Notes: a model not told the origin generated them from the sequence alone. A stretch of DNA of 64,000 nucleotides from Incurvaria masculella (GCA_946894095.1 OX335649.1:19796001-19860000), one strand, 5' to 3'; counted from the stretch's first letter, positions 34,607 to 45,205 are shown. Numbers and translations: made by a program.

Positions 34607-35434
34607 ACGTGCCTGTCGCGACGGAGGTAGGCACGTTACTGGCTACCCGCCGCTTTGCTTCACTTCTCAGCGTCCATGGCAACACTCGTACATTTTCTTG
34701 AGGATTAGCTGCGGTCCGAATTTCGTGTGAAGTGCAAAACACGCTGACTGTGTTTTCCTCGACGTCTGTTGTCGGTGCACCTCTCCGAAATTCAGTTTTC
34801 AGCTTATTCAGCACGGGTTTCCATATGGGCGAAAGACGGTAGGAATCTTCACGATTGAAGTTCTTGTGCTTGCTGATTTCGATGGACTCCCGAATGATTC
34901 GTGGGAGGTTTCGTTGTTCAGGTACTAGGACTTTCACCTGATCAAACCTCAACCAGTGCCCAGGTCCAGATTCTGCATGCTCACACAGCGCTGACTTCGT
35001 GATATCTCTGTTCTTGACCGCCCGTATGTGCTCCGTGATGCGTGTGCTGACGCTCCTCTTCGTTTGGCCAATGTACGATTTACCGCATGAACAGGGAACT
35101 CTGTAGACGCCAGCGGCGAGTAATGGTACCTTGTCCTTTACTGATCGGAGCATGGCTGAGACCTTGCGTTGAGGATACAGCACGGCTGGTATGCTGGATC
35201 TCCTCAGTATCCTCGCAATACGGTCTGTCACTCCCCTGATGTACGGCAGGTATGCGGCTCGCCTCTTGACGTCATACTGTGGTTGTCGTTCTTTCCTTCT
35301 GGTTCTCCAATCTCTTGCCTTATAACCATTGCCTTGCAGCACTGTCTCTATGAATTTAATTTCCGCAGCAATGTGTAGTGGATCACAAAGACGTTCCGCT
35401 CTCTGTAGAAGTGATTTTGGTACCGATTGTATAT
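34599..35434 (-). pseudogene. Penelope-like ORF C-terminus with GIY-YIG endonuclease (duplicate)
   Basis: Same open frame, same GVYRVPCSCGKSYIGQT signature and same TGA inside the ribozyme-like core as the copy at 19653-20488. Confidence 0.85.
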
Positions 35435-35879
35435 TAAATTTTTAATTTTTAAATTTAAATTTTTAAATTTTTAATTGTAAATTAAATATTGTAGTTATGT
35501 CCCGCGTAAGTTTTAAAATATTAATAATAACTAGTTGCAGTGCTGACTTGAATGTAGATGCAAGCGATATACATGCGTCCAACGTGGCTACCTCAGTCTT
35601 ATGCGCTCGAATTGTCTTCACACCATCAGCCAGACGCGTCAATAAGTTCCAATAACCGTTCAAATCCATTAGGCCTCGCTCGAGAGACGCAGGGACTAGA
35701 GTGGCGTTTTGATATTGGTATTTTTTTATATTTTGGATGGTTCATTACCTGGAAGTTAAGCTTCGGTAGTGTAAATCGAAGGCCTTAAATCTAAATTCTG
35801 CTTCTTTTTTCTAAATGATATTTCAATACGGTCACGGTTCAGCGTCCGTTTTCCTGCAGTGCAGGAGACTTTTTTTTAT

Positions 35880-36086
35880 GTAACTGCACATGGATTTCTA
35901 ATACTCGAATACACCTACTGTCGTGATATTAGCCCATAATACCACATAGGAACTAGGTGCCATGCCAGGACCGTCAGGACATTGAACTGGATCCTTTTAA
36001 TGTAGAGACTTTTAACTGCCGCTTGACCATCGGTCATTTAATGAGATGGTACCAACCAAGGCTGAATTAACCCTATCCCCCTGATC
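35880..36086 (-). mobile_element. SINE copy, diverged (duplicate)
   Basis: Duplicate of 20934-21140. Confidence 0.75.
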
Positions 36087-36145
36087 CAATTAACTTGTAT
36101 AGTTTTTTAATTTAACATTAGTCAACTAACATGTGTCAGCCAAAC

Positions 36146-36231
36146 ATGTCATATCGTGCGGTGCCATCTCTGCCTACCCCTCCGGGGAATCGGCTTTGTG
36201 GTGTGTACATATAGATATGTGTGTAGAAGAC
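36146..36231 (+). mobile_element. RTE-type LINE 3' end remnant (duplicate)
   Basis: Duplicate of 21200-21285. Confidence 0.5.
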
Positions 36232-36501
36232 GATCAATCAAGTGATACGAGTTTTTTTTGCTGCTTGAATACTTGCCAACCATTACATTTAATAGACCGA
36301 AAATTGAAAACAATTACGCCTGGTTCCAAGCACTGCCACGCACTGCGCTTGCCAAGAATAGTTTCGTATGAAGCGCACCGGTAGGCACCAACTGAATGCC
36401 AGATTTACGTTCCATTGCAACACACATATTTGCCTACAAATCATCTGTCCAAAACGATCTCGCTTCGCTTATTGTTTACAATTTTGTATTGAGTTTGAGT
36501 A

Positions 36502-36621
36502 GTCGAGTCTTAGCTTAGCCAAAGTATATCTTCCAACTTTCAAATTTGACATTATTTCCATACCTTTTATGTCAAAACTGACAGCTGGAAGGCATACTTA
36601 TTTTCGCCAAGTACAACTCAT
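36502..36621. mobile_element. Foldback MITE, degenerate (duplicate)
   Basis: Duplicate of 21556-21675. Confidence 0.45.
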
Positions 36622-37300
36622 CTTTATGAATCTCAGCATGTGTGAGTGGACATCATAGACTTTCTCAATCGTGCGCTTAGGTATTTTTTTCTTGTTATTG
36701 CAGAGGTCGAAAAGCATTAGAATCTTGTCATCTCAATATAGAGGAGAATCCTGTTAAAAATACGTGGTAATGCGATGTCCAAGACACAACTTTGCTCGGT
36801 AAAACAAACCTTTCTTTCCGCGTCATGCACTTAGATGAAAATCTAAGGTCATGCACTAGTCTTATTTAAAGCAAATTTTATTAGGTTTTTTTTTACTTTT
36901 TTTTAAGGAAGTCATGTCAGAATATTGAAGTCTCTATAAAATAGGAACAATGTGCATTGCCGCTTTTAATGCTTTTATTCAATGCTGTGAGAACTATCAG
37001 TGCGGGTTTCCCATATCTCATTAGAATACGGCGTTACGCATGATTTCCGAACGATAACAAATATGGAAATGTATGTTTAAATCTCGGATAAAATATATGG
37101 GTAAAACGCTCTGTGAATAGGTCCGGTTGTCTCATAATAATAAAGATATATTTTATTTACCAAGTGCACGATTAAGTACCAAATGAAATACTGTCTCCTA
37201 TTCGCCGTATTAAAATAAAGCTATTTTATACCGAAGACTCCAGGCCGTGCTTTCAACAAATACAATGCAACCTTTCACTGCTCTTTCATTCTCCAAGTAG

Positions 37301-37412
37301 CCACCTGGCCGGCCATGGTTCTCATAGTCGCCAAGAACGTAAGAGGTTCGTCGGGCACCTCTTAGACGAGGGCCTGGCTTACGCTAAATACTGCTGCGCT
37401 TTATATATAAAA
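37301..37412 (+). repeat. Dispersed repeat family Q, copy 3 (duplicate)
   Basis: Duplicate of 22355-22466. Confidence 0.6.
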
Positions 37413-37987
37413 AAACATACAATAACCTCACTAAAGTCCGATGTCTAGTCAGTCAGATCGGAGCCAACTGCTTGTTTCCACCCGGAACGCGGAAAGTGTT
37501 CAGTTCGTCCGGACATAAAACTTATGTAAACATACCGTCGGTTTACTGAAAACAAATGCAAGAATCTTAATGTGAGCTAAGATTACGCCCGAGAAAATTA
37601 CCGTACTTTTTTCGAGTGGGCTACGCATGGAAAAGTCTTAATTTTTGAGATGGAATCAATTTTTAAAGCTAAATTTTCAGTGCTGGGATATGCTTATCGC
37701 GTCAAATGTGCAAAAGTGTACCGCTAAACGCTTCCTGCTCAGTTAAAATTCGACAGACATACCGTTCTGAAGCAAAACAATGCGCAATTACGTAGCGTAC
37801 GTTTCCGAAGTGTTTTCAGCAAATTCCTAAAAAACATAAACCATTGAAACCATAGAATACTAGCCAACTATGAGAACAGCTGTCTCCAAATTTCAAAACT
37901 TTCAAACCAATTTAAACATACATGCCACGTGCAAACATAGTCGCAGACGTATTGGAGAGTTTGCGTGTGTGGGAATTGACGTGACGA

Positions 37988-38324
37988 ACGTAGTTTCAGA
38001 GTTCATTAGCGCGCGCTAGCGATGTTTTGACTGTGTGGCATAAGACGCATCGCCAGATTACCTTACAATTATATGGTCACTTTGACCATACGGCGGAGAC
38101 GCGATATAGACCGCATGCCAAATGAAACATTACAACAGGAATTGTAAATAATTACAAAAATCTTGCTTATATTGTTAGAAACATCCTTAACCTGCAATAT
38201 TATTATATCATCCTAATATTACAATTTTGTGTAATATTTTCTTAGATCCACCGGTCGCTTTCATAGAAATGGCTCCGGTTTAAGCGATTCAGGCTCTCTC
38301 GCATTTTCGTGTTGGATTGAAATT
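37988..38324. other. Unique flank after the duplication
   Basis: First sequence not shared with copy 1. Includes a 12-bp palindrome TAGCGCGCGCTA near 38009. Nothing else recognised. Confidence 0.4.
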
Positions 38325-38392
38325 GACAAGGACTACTAATATGACACCTATTGTCATGATATTTAGCCTATCACACCGCATTTCCGTGCACT
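38325..38392 (-). mobile_element. Short SINE remnant
   Basis: Diverged match to the terminal 70 bases of the shared SINE body (GACAAGGACTACTAATATGACAC against GACATGGATGGCTAATACCACAC, compared in pieces). Confidence 0.45.
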
Positions 38393-39393
38393 CAAATTTA
38401 TTTCGAAGAATCGTGTATATCCTGTGAGGATAACGGCACCTTGGCTCTTGCTAGGCAAGCTTGATTTAGGATGAAAACCGAAATGGTTTTTTTGAAGTCG
38501 TGCTCTAACAGTACTTCCCGCAATGTTTTTAGCACCCTATTGATAAATTTATACAAGATATTGCCCCTACGCATATTTGTTTGATGTTCATTGACAAATC
38601 TGCACCTTATATTTCATCTATCTTCTACATAAATAAAACGCACGTGTCGCTAAGCTGAAAATTCGAGAACGGCTGGACCAATTCTGCATTTGCGAAGTCC
38701 GCGGAATGTTCTTGGCTATAGTTGAACCCAGCAGGTAGCCAGAACTGTAAATAAAACGACCGCGAAGATGAAATATTATTTCATCGGGCTCAGCTCGAGG
38801 AATGCCAAAACCAAATCGGACGTGTATTGACGAGACACCCCGCGTATCGTTATTTCCTTGTGGTTTAGCAAAAACTCTGTTCTATCGTCGATCCTTGAAG
38901 CAGACATAAACGTTGATGACGTAATGCGACCAGCGGCGGCCGTGCGTCAAGGTTGAGCAGACAATGCCGTGTACCAGATTCCTGACGAGTCGCGACCAAC
39001 GAACCGGCCGCGACGCACGCACCCACACTTAGAAATATTATCGGAACACTATGGTTATGCTCGAACTGCTGCATTATGTTATTTTTGTTTAAGTTGGGTT
39101 GAATGTGGTTGGGTTGGGCTAGGTAAGGTTACGTTATCTCAGTTAAGTATATTTACAATTTGCCTTTTCGTACCATAATCCTAAAATATTTGTAAATTGA
39201 CTTCTATTACGACAGTTCTGGGACATCATATATCCGCTACTTAATTAAAACCTTGCGTCCCTGAGCTTATTTAGAGCATATGAGTATATTTTGTTATTGT
39301 ATTTTTTTATACAAAAGGTAAGTGTATTTTTTACACTTTTCCAAAAATTTTTTGAACCAAAGTTGAATGAATCAATATAGTTTTTTAATGTTA
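38393..39393. other. Intergenic, possible old repeat
   Basis: About 38625-38770 (ATAAATAAAACGCACGTGTC, CGAGAACGGCTGGACCAATT) resembles sequence common in lepidopteran dispersed repeats but cannot be classified from one copy. 38900-39020 is GC-rich. 39090-39140 has GGTT-rich, degenerate repeats. No gene. Confidence 0.35.
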
Positions 39394-39527
39394 AGCATAT
39401 GGCGTACGCTAGGACCTTACATAAGAGGTGCCCGAAGACGCCCATGGGCTTTCGAAATTTCAAGGCGGCCGCGAATACCATGTCGGCCGGCCAGGTGCTT
39501 CATCACACCACGTTTGAAGGACCCCAG
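39394..39527 (-). repeat. Dispersed repeat family Q, copy 4
   Basis: Best-preserved copy: ATGGCGTACGCTAGG to CAGGTGCTTC. Opposite orientation to 4340-4465. Confidence 0.65.
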
Positions 39528-39919
39528 CTAGTTCTTTCGGGGAAATACCTCGGCAGGGAGACGGTTCCCTAATCGTAGAGTCAATGTTTTCTTTAAGAAT
39601 AAGGTTCGTTATCAGGTTTAGAACTATAATTGAGAACCCATCTCAAAGACACGTTAGTGTGATGCTACGCCTATGACGAAGATTGTTAACTGTGGGATAA
39701 TTCGTACTCATAATCTAAAAATGAGACCTAACAATAGTTAGACGATTCGTCGCAAAGAATATTTCGTACGTTTACATTGGCGTTAGTTTCCGAATAGTGT
39801 GAGTGACATGGACTAAACATCTCGCTTTTGATTCTATCTTCAAAGGCGCTGGCTAGACATTTCGCCAGTAGCCTCTAACCGAAACATGAAAACATAAACA
39901 CCACAGAATGGAAACAATG
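39528..39919. other. Intergenic, nothing recognised
   Basis: No feature seen. Confidence 0.4.
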
Positions 39920-39986
39920 AGGGTAAACGACTCTCAGTTTGCGTTAAATCCCCCGTGGGTTTAACGCAAACTGGGAGTCGTTTCCC
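39920..39986. repeat. 67-nt hairpin, about 31-bp arms
   Basis: AACGACTCTCAGTTTGCGTT on the left is complementary to AACGCAAACTGGGAGTCGTT on the right, with a few mismatches and a loop of about four bases (CCGT). It could be the edge of a foldback element or an RNA hairpin. Confidence 0.75.
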
Positions 39987-40710
39987 TATCAATTCCCCAT
40001 AAAACGGACGATAACTGTTTCCATGCCCTTAGTGTTTTACTAGGTTTTTGACATTTTGTGTTCTAAAATTTATTATAGAAATCTATGTCTGCATTTTTTT
40101 TATGCGACCTGACATGGATGGCTAATACCACACAACTACCGTTATGATATTAGCCCAATACACCACATTCCCGAAGTAATTAGGTGCCATGCCAGGACCT
40201 TCCCTTTATGAGCACGGCTACATTGAACTGGATGGAAAACACGGACAATTTTTCATTGCTGCTTCGACCATCTTTTCATCCAATGCGATGGCACCAACCC
40301 GGGCGGGCTTAAACCCTACCACCTAGTAGGGGAAGGGGACCTACAGTTTTACATGGATTCCGAACCATGGAGCAGCTCGCATTCGTGACGAAATGCACTT
40401 ATCGAACTCTGAAAGAGAAAGACAGCGGTGCAAGTTGGTATTGAACCCGGGCCTCTGGTACGCTAGGCCAGTCCCCGCGCCACTAGGCTACGCATGTTTT
40501 AATATATTTATTTAACCTTTTAGATTTGAAATTATAAGTTGTCTTTTTTACGTTTATTTTCGAAAAAAATTGACTGGAAAATACAGATATTTACATAAAA
40601 ATCAAAACATTAGGACCCAGATTAAAGCTTTCTAAAGTGGTATAAACATTTTGATTAAAATCTGACAACGTTTAGGGGTAGGGAAACTAAACTGGAAGAA
40701 GATTTAGGTA
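39987..40710 (+). repeat. Unclassified repeat X interrupted by a SINE
   Basis: 39987-40093 and 40497-40710 align with 49365-49610 (shared CGATAACTGTTT, TTTTACTAGGTTTTTGA and GGAAAATAC-GATATTTACATAAA segments). The SINE at 40094-40496 is inserted between the two halves. No coding capacity. Confidence 0.6.
40094..40496 (-). mobile_element. SINE with tRNA-derived head, full length
   Basis: 403 bp on the minus strand. The head near 40496 has an A box TAGCCTAGTGG (40490-40480) and a B box GGGTTCAATACC (about 40448-40437), as in a tRNA-type pol III promoter. It is followed by about 70 bases special to this subtype, then the same body as the 5S-headed SINEs, ending in a run of A (plus-strand T, 40094-40101). 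Confidence 0.85.
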
Positions 40711-41003
40711 TTTTAATGGCAGTCGCCGTGCAAAATTGTGCCTTGGCCAATGGACAAAGAATACATTACTTAAAATTAGGCTACGAGCCGCTCAATATTC
40801 TTAGTTTCCGTATTCTTTTTTTAAACCTTTTTTCATGATGTTTATGAATATTTGACTTATTTGAGAAATCAAAGCACCATGGACTTGCACTCAGATATTA
40901 TTTTTAAACGATCGAGAAATCAAATTGCACGTTTATCAAAATGAACGCAATCGGATCTTATCAGGCCCTGAAAATATTCGTCGACAGTTTAAAACTCAAC
41001 CGA
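40711..41003. other. Intergenic, nothing recognised
   Basis: AT-rich. The end (GAACGCAATCGGATCTTATCA) vaguely resembles the terminus of the MITE at 46018-46374. Confidence 0.35.
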
Positions 41004-41507
41004 TTAAGGCGCTAGGACTGGCCAAGTACTCGCGCCATACAAATGCACTTTTTAACAAATGTAATAATATGTAGTGAAACGCTTCAGAAAATCCAAATAG
41101 AACTCCAGACTGATAATGGATTGTTAATATTTTTTGATTCCATCATTTATTTAAATAATAATAAAAATAAAAAAGTTGATTTTTCTCATTAGAAATCTGA
41201 AAGTAATTCGATTTCTAGATATCAGCAAAAACAGCATATATGCATAAACAAAAAATTCCATTTGCTTTTAGATTTCTACATTTAGTCAAAAAAGTTCGGA
41301 CAAAATACATTGCGGAAACGGGGTCCCCGTTTCCGCAATGTATTTTGTATAGAAAAAGGAAACATACATTAACGAAAATAGGTCGATTCCTAGACAAGGA
41401 ATCATATATTGTAAGAATGACACTTATAATCGTCAGACTTAAGTGTAAGTGAGTTAACTTGGGGTGCCTCGTCTAACTTTGCGATTTGGCTAGTACCAGG
41501 GCCTTAA
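41004..41507 (+). mobile_element. TTAA MITE family B, copy 1
   Basis: 504 bp with TTAA at both edges. The left end is TTAAGGCGCTAGGACTGGCC; the right end read inward is TTAAGGCCCTGGTACTAGCC. No transposase. Copy 2 is inverted at 63284-63762. This copy contains an extra palindrome at 41300-41348. Confidence 0.85.
41300..41348. repeat. 49-nt perfect palindrome
   Basis: 24-base arms with one unpaired central T: ACAAAATACATTGCGG AAACGGGG on the left is exactly complementary to the right arm. The other family copy has only the right-arm sequence here. Confidence 0.95.
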
Positions 41508-41924
41508 CGCATTTGAATTGACTCGCAGGCACTATTAAATCGCAAACTTATATACCCCGACCCTCCGCCCCCGCGGAGGGCAATCTTGGCGCACAAATGA
41601 AAAGTTAACACCTCGTCGGTCGGCCGGAGGCGCCGGAACACTTTCCGTCATTTTCCGGTCGCCGGAAACGCGATCGCTCGGCGTCCGGCGCCCCCGTCCC
41701 CCGCCGCTTCCGCCCCCGCCGAGATAAGGAACGACGAGATTATTTGTTCGCCGTTTGGACGGCGGGCGCTAATAGGCCGTGCCGGGAGATCGCTATCGAA
41801 GGTGGTCTCGGGTTCTTAAATTTGTTCGGTTCATTGGCTCGTCGCTCAGCCAGGGGACTGGGCTAACACTCAACGGGCTTTGTGACTCTGCTGAATGATA
41901 ATTTTCTTTGTTAATTAGTTAATA
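41508..41924. other. CpG-rich intergenic island
   Basis: 41560-41790 is strongly GC- and CpG-rich with repeated CGCCGGAA-like motifs. Possible regulatory DNA of a nearby gene; no coding evidence. Confidence 0.35.
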
Positions 41925-42050
41925 ACAACAAATAGGTAACATTTTAAAAAATAAAAATGAACAAGGAACGTGATTTTTTGTGTTAAATTTGTACGATGGT
42001 GCGGATCCCTTCGTGTACGAGTCCGAATCGCACTTGGCCGGTTTTTATTT
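41925..42050 (-). repeat. GGGTTCCGTACC repeat, partial copy 4
   Basis: AACAACAAATAGGTAACATT to CGCACTTGGCCGG; only the left half of the family as seen on the minus strand. Confidence 0.7.
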
Positions 42051-42304
42051 ATGAATGTATTCGCGACTTAAATTCGACATGCCGATTTTCTACCTAAATT
42101 TATGAACTTCTCAGGCTGGCTAATATTTAACTATGCGGTTTTTTTTCAATCACATTCACGAGAAAAATAAGCATCAAATATTAATTGTTACCTTTCATCT
42201 AATGAAAATGTGTCCACCCACGCTGAGCAATTCTGTTGTTGCTGAGCACGTTTGAGAAGGAGTAATAATATAGGGTATAATTCGTGAAAGTTTTTTCTGA
42301 ACAG
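42051..42304. other. Intergenic, nothing recognised
   Basis: No feature seen. Confidence 0.4.
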
Positions 42305-42425
42305 CAGGGTCTTATTTCGTTTTTATTTCACTTATTTAAACGATTTGGTAGTCAAACTACACTAAGTTACGTTACAAAGATCCGCGGATTCGATCAACCC
42401 AGTAAAGAAGAACCCGCAAAGAAAC
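42305..42425 (-). repeat. Dispersed repeat family Y, copy 1
   Basis: Complement of a segment reading GGGTTGATCGAATCCGCGGA, TAACGTAACTTAGTGTAGTT and ending in AAATAAGTGAAATAAAAA. Also at 44525-44650 and 49175-49275. The A-rich end suggests a retrotransposed tail. Confidence 0.6.
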
Positions 42426-42732
42426 TTCACGGGCTTACATAACATATTTTTCCGTCCACAATTATGAAATAAACACTTAGATGTACATGCTACTAAACAA
42501 TTCCAACAGATTAAGGCAAATAACAAAGAACAATAGAAACAGCAACCCTCAGTTTAAATTACTTACAACTAACAAAGTTACTAATGCAATAATATAAATT
42601 AATGTAATTTTAACCATTACAAGTATTCTCTGGTGTAAAAGCCGCCGTCAACTTCACCTATGTCAGGTGTATAAAGCCCTCGTCAAGCTTGATACGAATG
42701 AAGTATATCATGTCAATATGTGACATATAAAG
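42426..42732. other. Intergenic, nothing recognised
   Basis: AT-rich. No feature seen. Confidence 0.4.
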
Positions 42733-43275
42733 TTAAGGTGGGCCATCCCGCTCAACTCCTCATACAAACGGGGAAAGAAGATCACGCCCATATCAGAGAT
42801 CCAAAATGTTGCTCAAAATTGCCTTATTTGATCGAACTAGATGATTGATGACCGTTGGCATTGTAAAATTGTGTTTGGTTTCTAAGTTATAAGGTCCGAA
42901 AGTTCGAATTTTTCGCGCGTTTTATACAATAACTTTGGAGGTGGATTACGCAATGATAAAGTAAGAACATCTTAAAAATATTAGTCATCAGACATAGCTT
43001 ATTTAATCAAGATTTTTAATCAATTTGGTTTTTATTCGATTTTTGACTACAGCGGTCGTGGTTTACTTTTAGCTACAAGTCGTTTTGTAATTAAAATGTT
43101 CGTAAATCTTACCAAATCAGACACTATGCACATTGTCTTTTTTGTGGACATGTTGCATCTTCCTCATGACGGAACCTGTATTTTTCTTTGAAACAGAGAA
43201 GGTCCCAGAGCGCAACAGCACAGTTTTGTACCGTGCCCGCGAATGAGTTAGTCCTGCCGGGTTGAGCCACCCTAA
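42733..43275 (+). mobile_element. TTAA MITE family A, copy 1
   Basis: 543 bp with TTAAGGTGGGCCATCCCGCT at the left and GGGTTGAGCCACCCTAA at the right (last T of TTAA mutated). Interior non-coding; a 62-codon frame is chance. About 85-90% similar by eye to the other three. Confidence 0.85.
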
Positions 43276-43750
43276 GGGATCAATGAAATGAAGTTTATTA
43301 TGCAAGACATCGTATTAAGAGGGCTCTATTGTAGTCATCCGTTTATGACCCACATAAAATTTGGGTGGAGGAACGGTGAAGAAAAACAAGCGATAGAGTT
43401 TTGTATTCGCCGCGGGCGTCTTCGCGTCGCCGCCCAGCTGTCACGCTCGTAAATACTTCACGCGCTCTATTTCTCATCGGACCCGCGAATCTGTTTCGTT
43501 TCAGCGGACGAAATAGTCGATCGAAACTGACAGGATACGTGTATTTAGCGAGCTTTTGCCATTTCGCAGTTCTTTCCGGCCGCTGATTTGACATCGTCAT
43601 GACAATGTTTGTTTTCGCGTCGAATATGGACATTGTTTGTTTCGCGTTTGCAAAAATTTCCGGGTCTATGAAATTAATGAAAAGTGCCATCGCGTTTGAG
43701 CGCACCGTACTGTCCATCGGGTTTTCGATATAAGTACAAGTCGAGTCCTA
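43276..43750. other. Intergenic with unrecognised 124-codon frame
   Basis: GC-rich around 43410-43530. The minus-strand frame 43343-43717 is open for 124 codons but has no family resemblance. Confidence 0.3.
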
Positions 43751-44474
43751 GGCTGAGATAAATAGTCGTAACAGAGACTAAGGCTGAGATAAATAGTCGT
43801 CACCGAAACTAATGCTAACGCAAAGTTGAACTTTGTGACGTCACATTGACACATTTTGTATGGACGAAATCTCAAAGTAATGCCAATTGACGTCACAAAG
43901 TACTACTTTTCGTTATTCTTAGTTTTTGTTACGACTATTTATCTCAGCCTAAGACTTACGAAAAGTAGTACTTTGTGATGTCACTTTGACACATTTTGTA
44001 TGGACGAAATCTCAAGGTAATTCAAAGGCTGAGATAAATAGTCGTAACAGAAACTAAGACACGAAAAGTGGTACTTTGTGACGTCACTTTGCATTACTTT
44101 GAGATTTCGTCCATATAAAATGTGTCCAAGTGACGTCACAAAGTACTACTTTTCGTTGACCTTAGTTTCTGTTACGACTATTTATCTCAGCCAAAGTGTG
44201 TCGAAATGACGTCAAAAAGTACGACTTTTCGTTAGTCTTAGTTTCTGATACCACTATTTATATCAGCCAAAGTGACGTCACAAAGTACTACTTTTGGTTA
44301 GTCTTAGGCTGAGATAAATAGTCGTAACAGAAACTAAGACTAACGAAAAGTAGTACTTTTTGACGTCAATTTGCATTACTTTGCGATTTCGTCCATACAA
44401 AATGTGTCAAAGTGACGTCACAAAGTACTACTTTTCGTTAGTCTTAGTTTCTGTTACGACTATTTATCTCAGCC
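43751..44474. mobile_element. Cluster of foldback MITE family E
   Basis: Three complete units (43782-43949, 44027-44192, 44307-44474; about 168 bp each) with extra half-units before and between them. Each unit starts GGCTGAGATAAATAGTCG and ends with its complement; arms are about 60 bp and nearly perfect. Each arm ends in or near TGACGTCA. The 724-bp block can fold in many alternative ways. Confidence 0.9.
43836..44420. promoter_or_regulatory. Eight TGACGTCA palindromes (CRE-like)
   Basis: Exact 8-mers at 43836, 43888, 44079, 44131, 44207, 44273, 44361 and 44413, plus a TGATGTCA variant at 43976. TGACGTCA is the full cAMP response element bound by CREB/ATF-type bZIP proteins. They are part of the repeat arms, so their number follows from repetition; function is not shown. 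Confidence 0.6.
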
Positions 44475-44524
44475 CTAGCGTCCATCAAATGTTCGAAAGA
44501 AGCACTTTAAGTTTACACCGTTTA

Positions 44525-44650
44525 GACAATACCAAAACTTTCATTTCATTTCTTTTCATTTTTCGTTTCATATATTGAAACGTTTTGGTAGTCAAACTAC
44601 GCTAAGTTACGTCAAAAATATCCGCGACATTGCGTCTTAACTCCAGTGAA
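44525..44650 (-). repeat. Dispersed repeat family Y, copy 2
   Basis: Complement of the family sequence with a longer AAATGAAA-type tail at 44540-44575. Confidence 0.55.
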
Positions 44651-44655
44651 TTGTT

Positions 44656-45205
44656 TTAAGGTGGCCCAACCCGCTCATTTCCCCATACAAAAGGGGAAAG
44701 AAGATCACGCCTATATTTCTTGTCAGAGATCCAAAATTTTGCTCAATATAGCTTTATTTGATTGAACTAGATGTCTGATGACCATTGGCATTGTAAAATT
44801 GTGTTTGGTTTCCAAGTTATAACGTCCGAAAGTTCGGATTTTTCGCGCGTTTTATACAATTACTTTGGAGGTGGATTACGCAATGATAAAGTAAGAACAT
44901 CTTAAAAAGATTAGTCATCAGACATAGCTTGTTTAATCAAGATTTATAATCTATTTGGTTTTTGTTAGATTTTTGACTACAGCGGTCGTGGTTTACTTTT
45001 AGCTATAAGTCGTTTTGAAATTAAAATTTTCGTAAATCTTACCAAATCATACACTATGCACATTATCTTTTTTGTGGACAGGTTGCATCTTCCTCATAAC
45101 GGAGCCTGTCTTATTCTTAGAAACAGAGAAGTTCCCAGAGCGCAACAGCACGGTTTTGTACCGTGCCCGCAAATGAGTTGAGGCCGCCGGGTTGGGCCAC
45201 CTTAA
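44656..45205 (+). mobile_element. TTAA MITE family A, copy 2
   Basis: 550 bp, TTAAGGTGGCCCAACCCG at the left and its complement CGGGTTGGGCCACCTTAA at the right; an 18-bp perfect terminal inverted repeat including the TTAA. Confidence 0.93.

Larger units (their letters stand above)
34536..35434 (-). mobile_element. Penelope-like element, 5'-truncated (duplicate)
   Basis: Duplicate of 19590-20488, including the hammerhead-like motif at 34551-34606. Confidence 0.85.
23042..37987. repeat. 14.9-kb tandem duplication, copy 2
   Basis: 14,946 bp, the head-to-tail copy of 8140-23041. Positions equal copy 1 plus 14,902 up to 24858 and plus 14,946 from 24903. Features of copy 1 not listed again (spacer, unrecognised frames) are present unchanged. 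Confidence 0.97.

Noticed and set aside
8140..37987. CRISPR-like or satellite array
   Set aside because: Only two units of 14.9 kb, no short regular repeat-spacer structure anywhere in the window.
39090..39140. Telomere-like GGTT-rich repeats
   Set aside because: Too degenerate and too short for insect TTAGG telomeric DNA; ordinary G/T-rich simple sequence.
43343..43717. 124-codon minus-strand frame
   Set aside because: No domain, runs through a GC-rich stretch, overlaps other frames; left as unrecognised.
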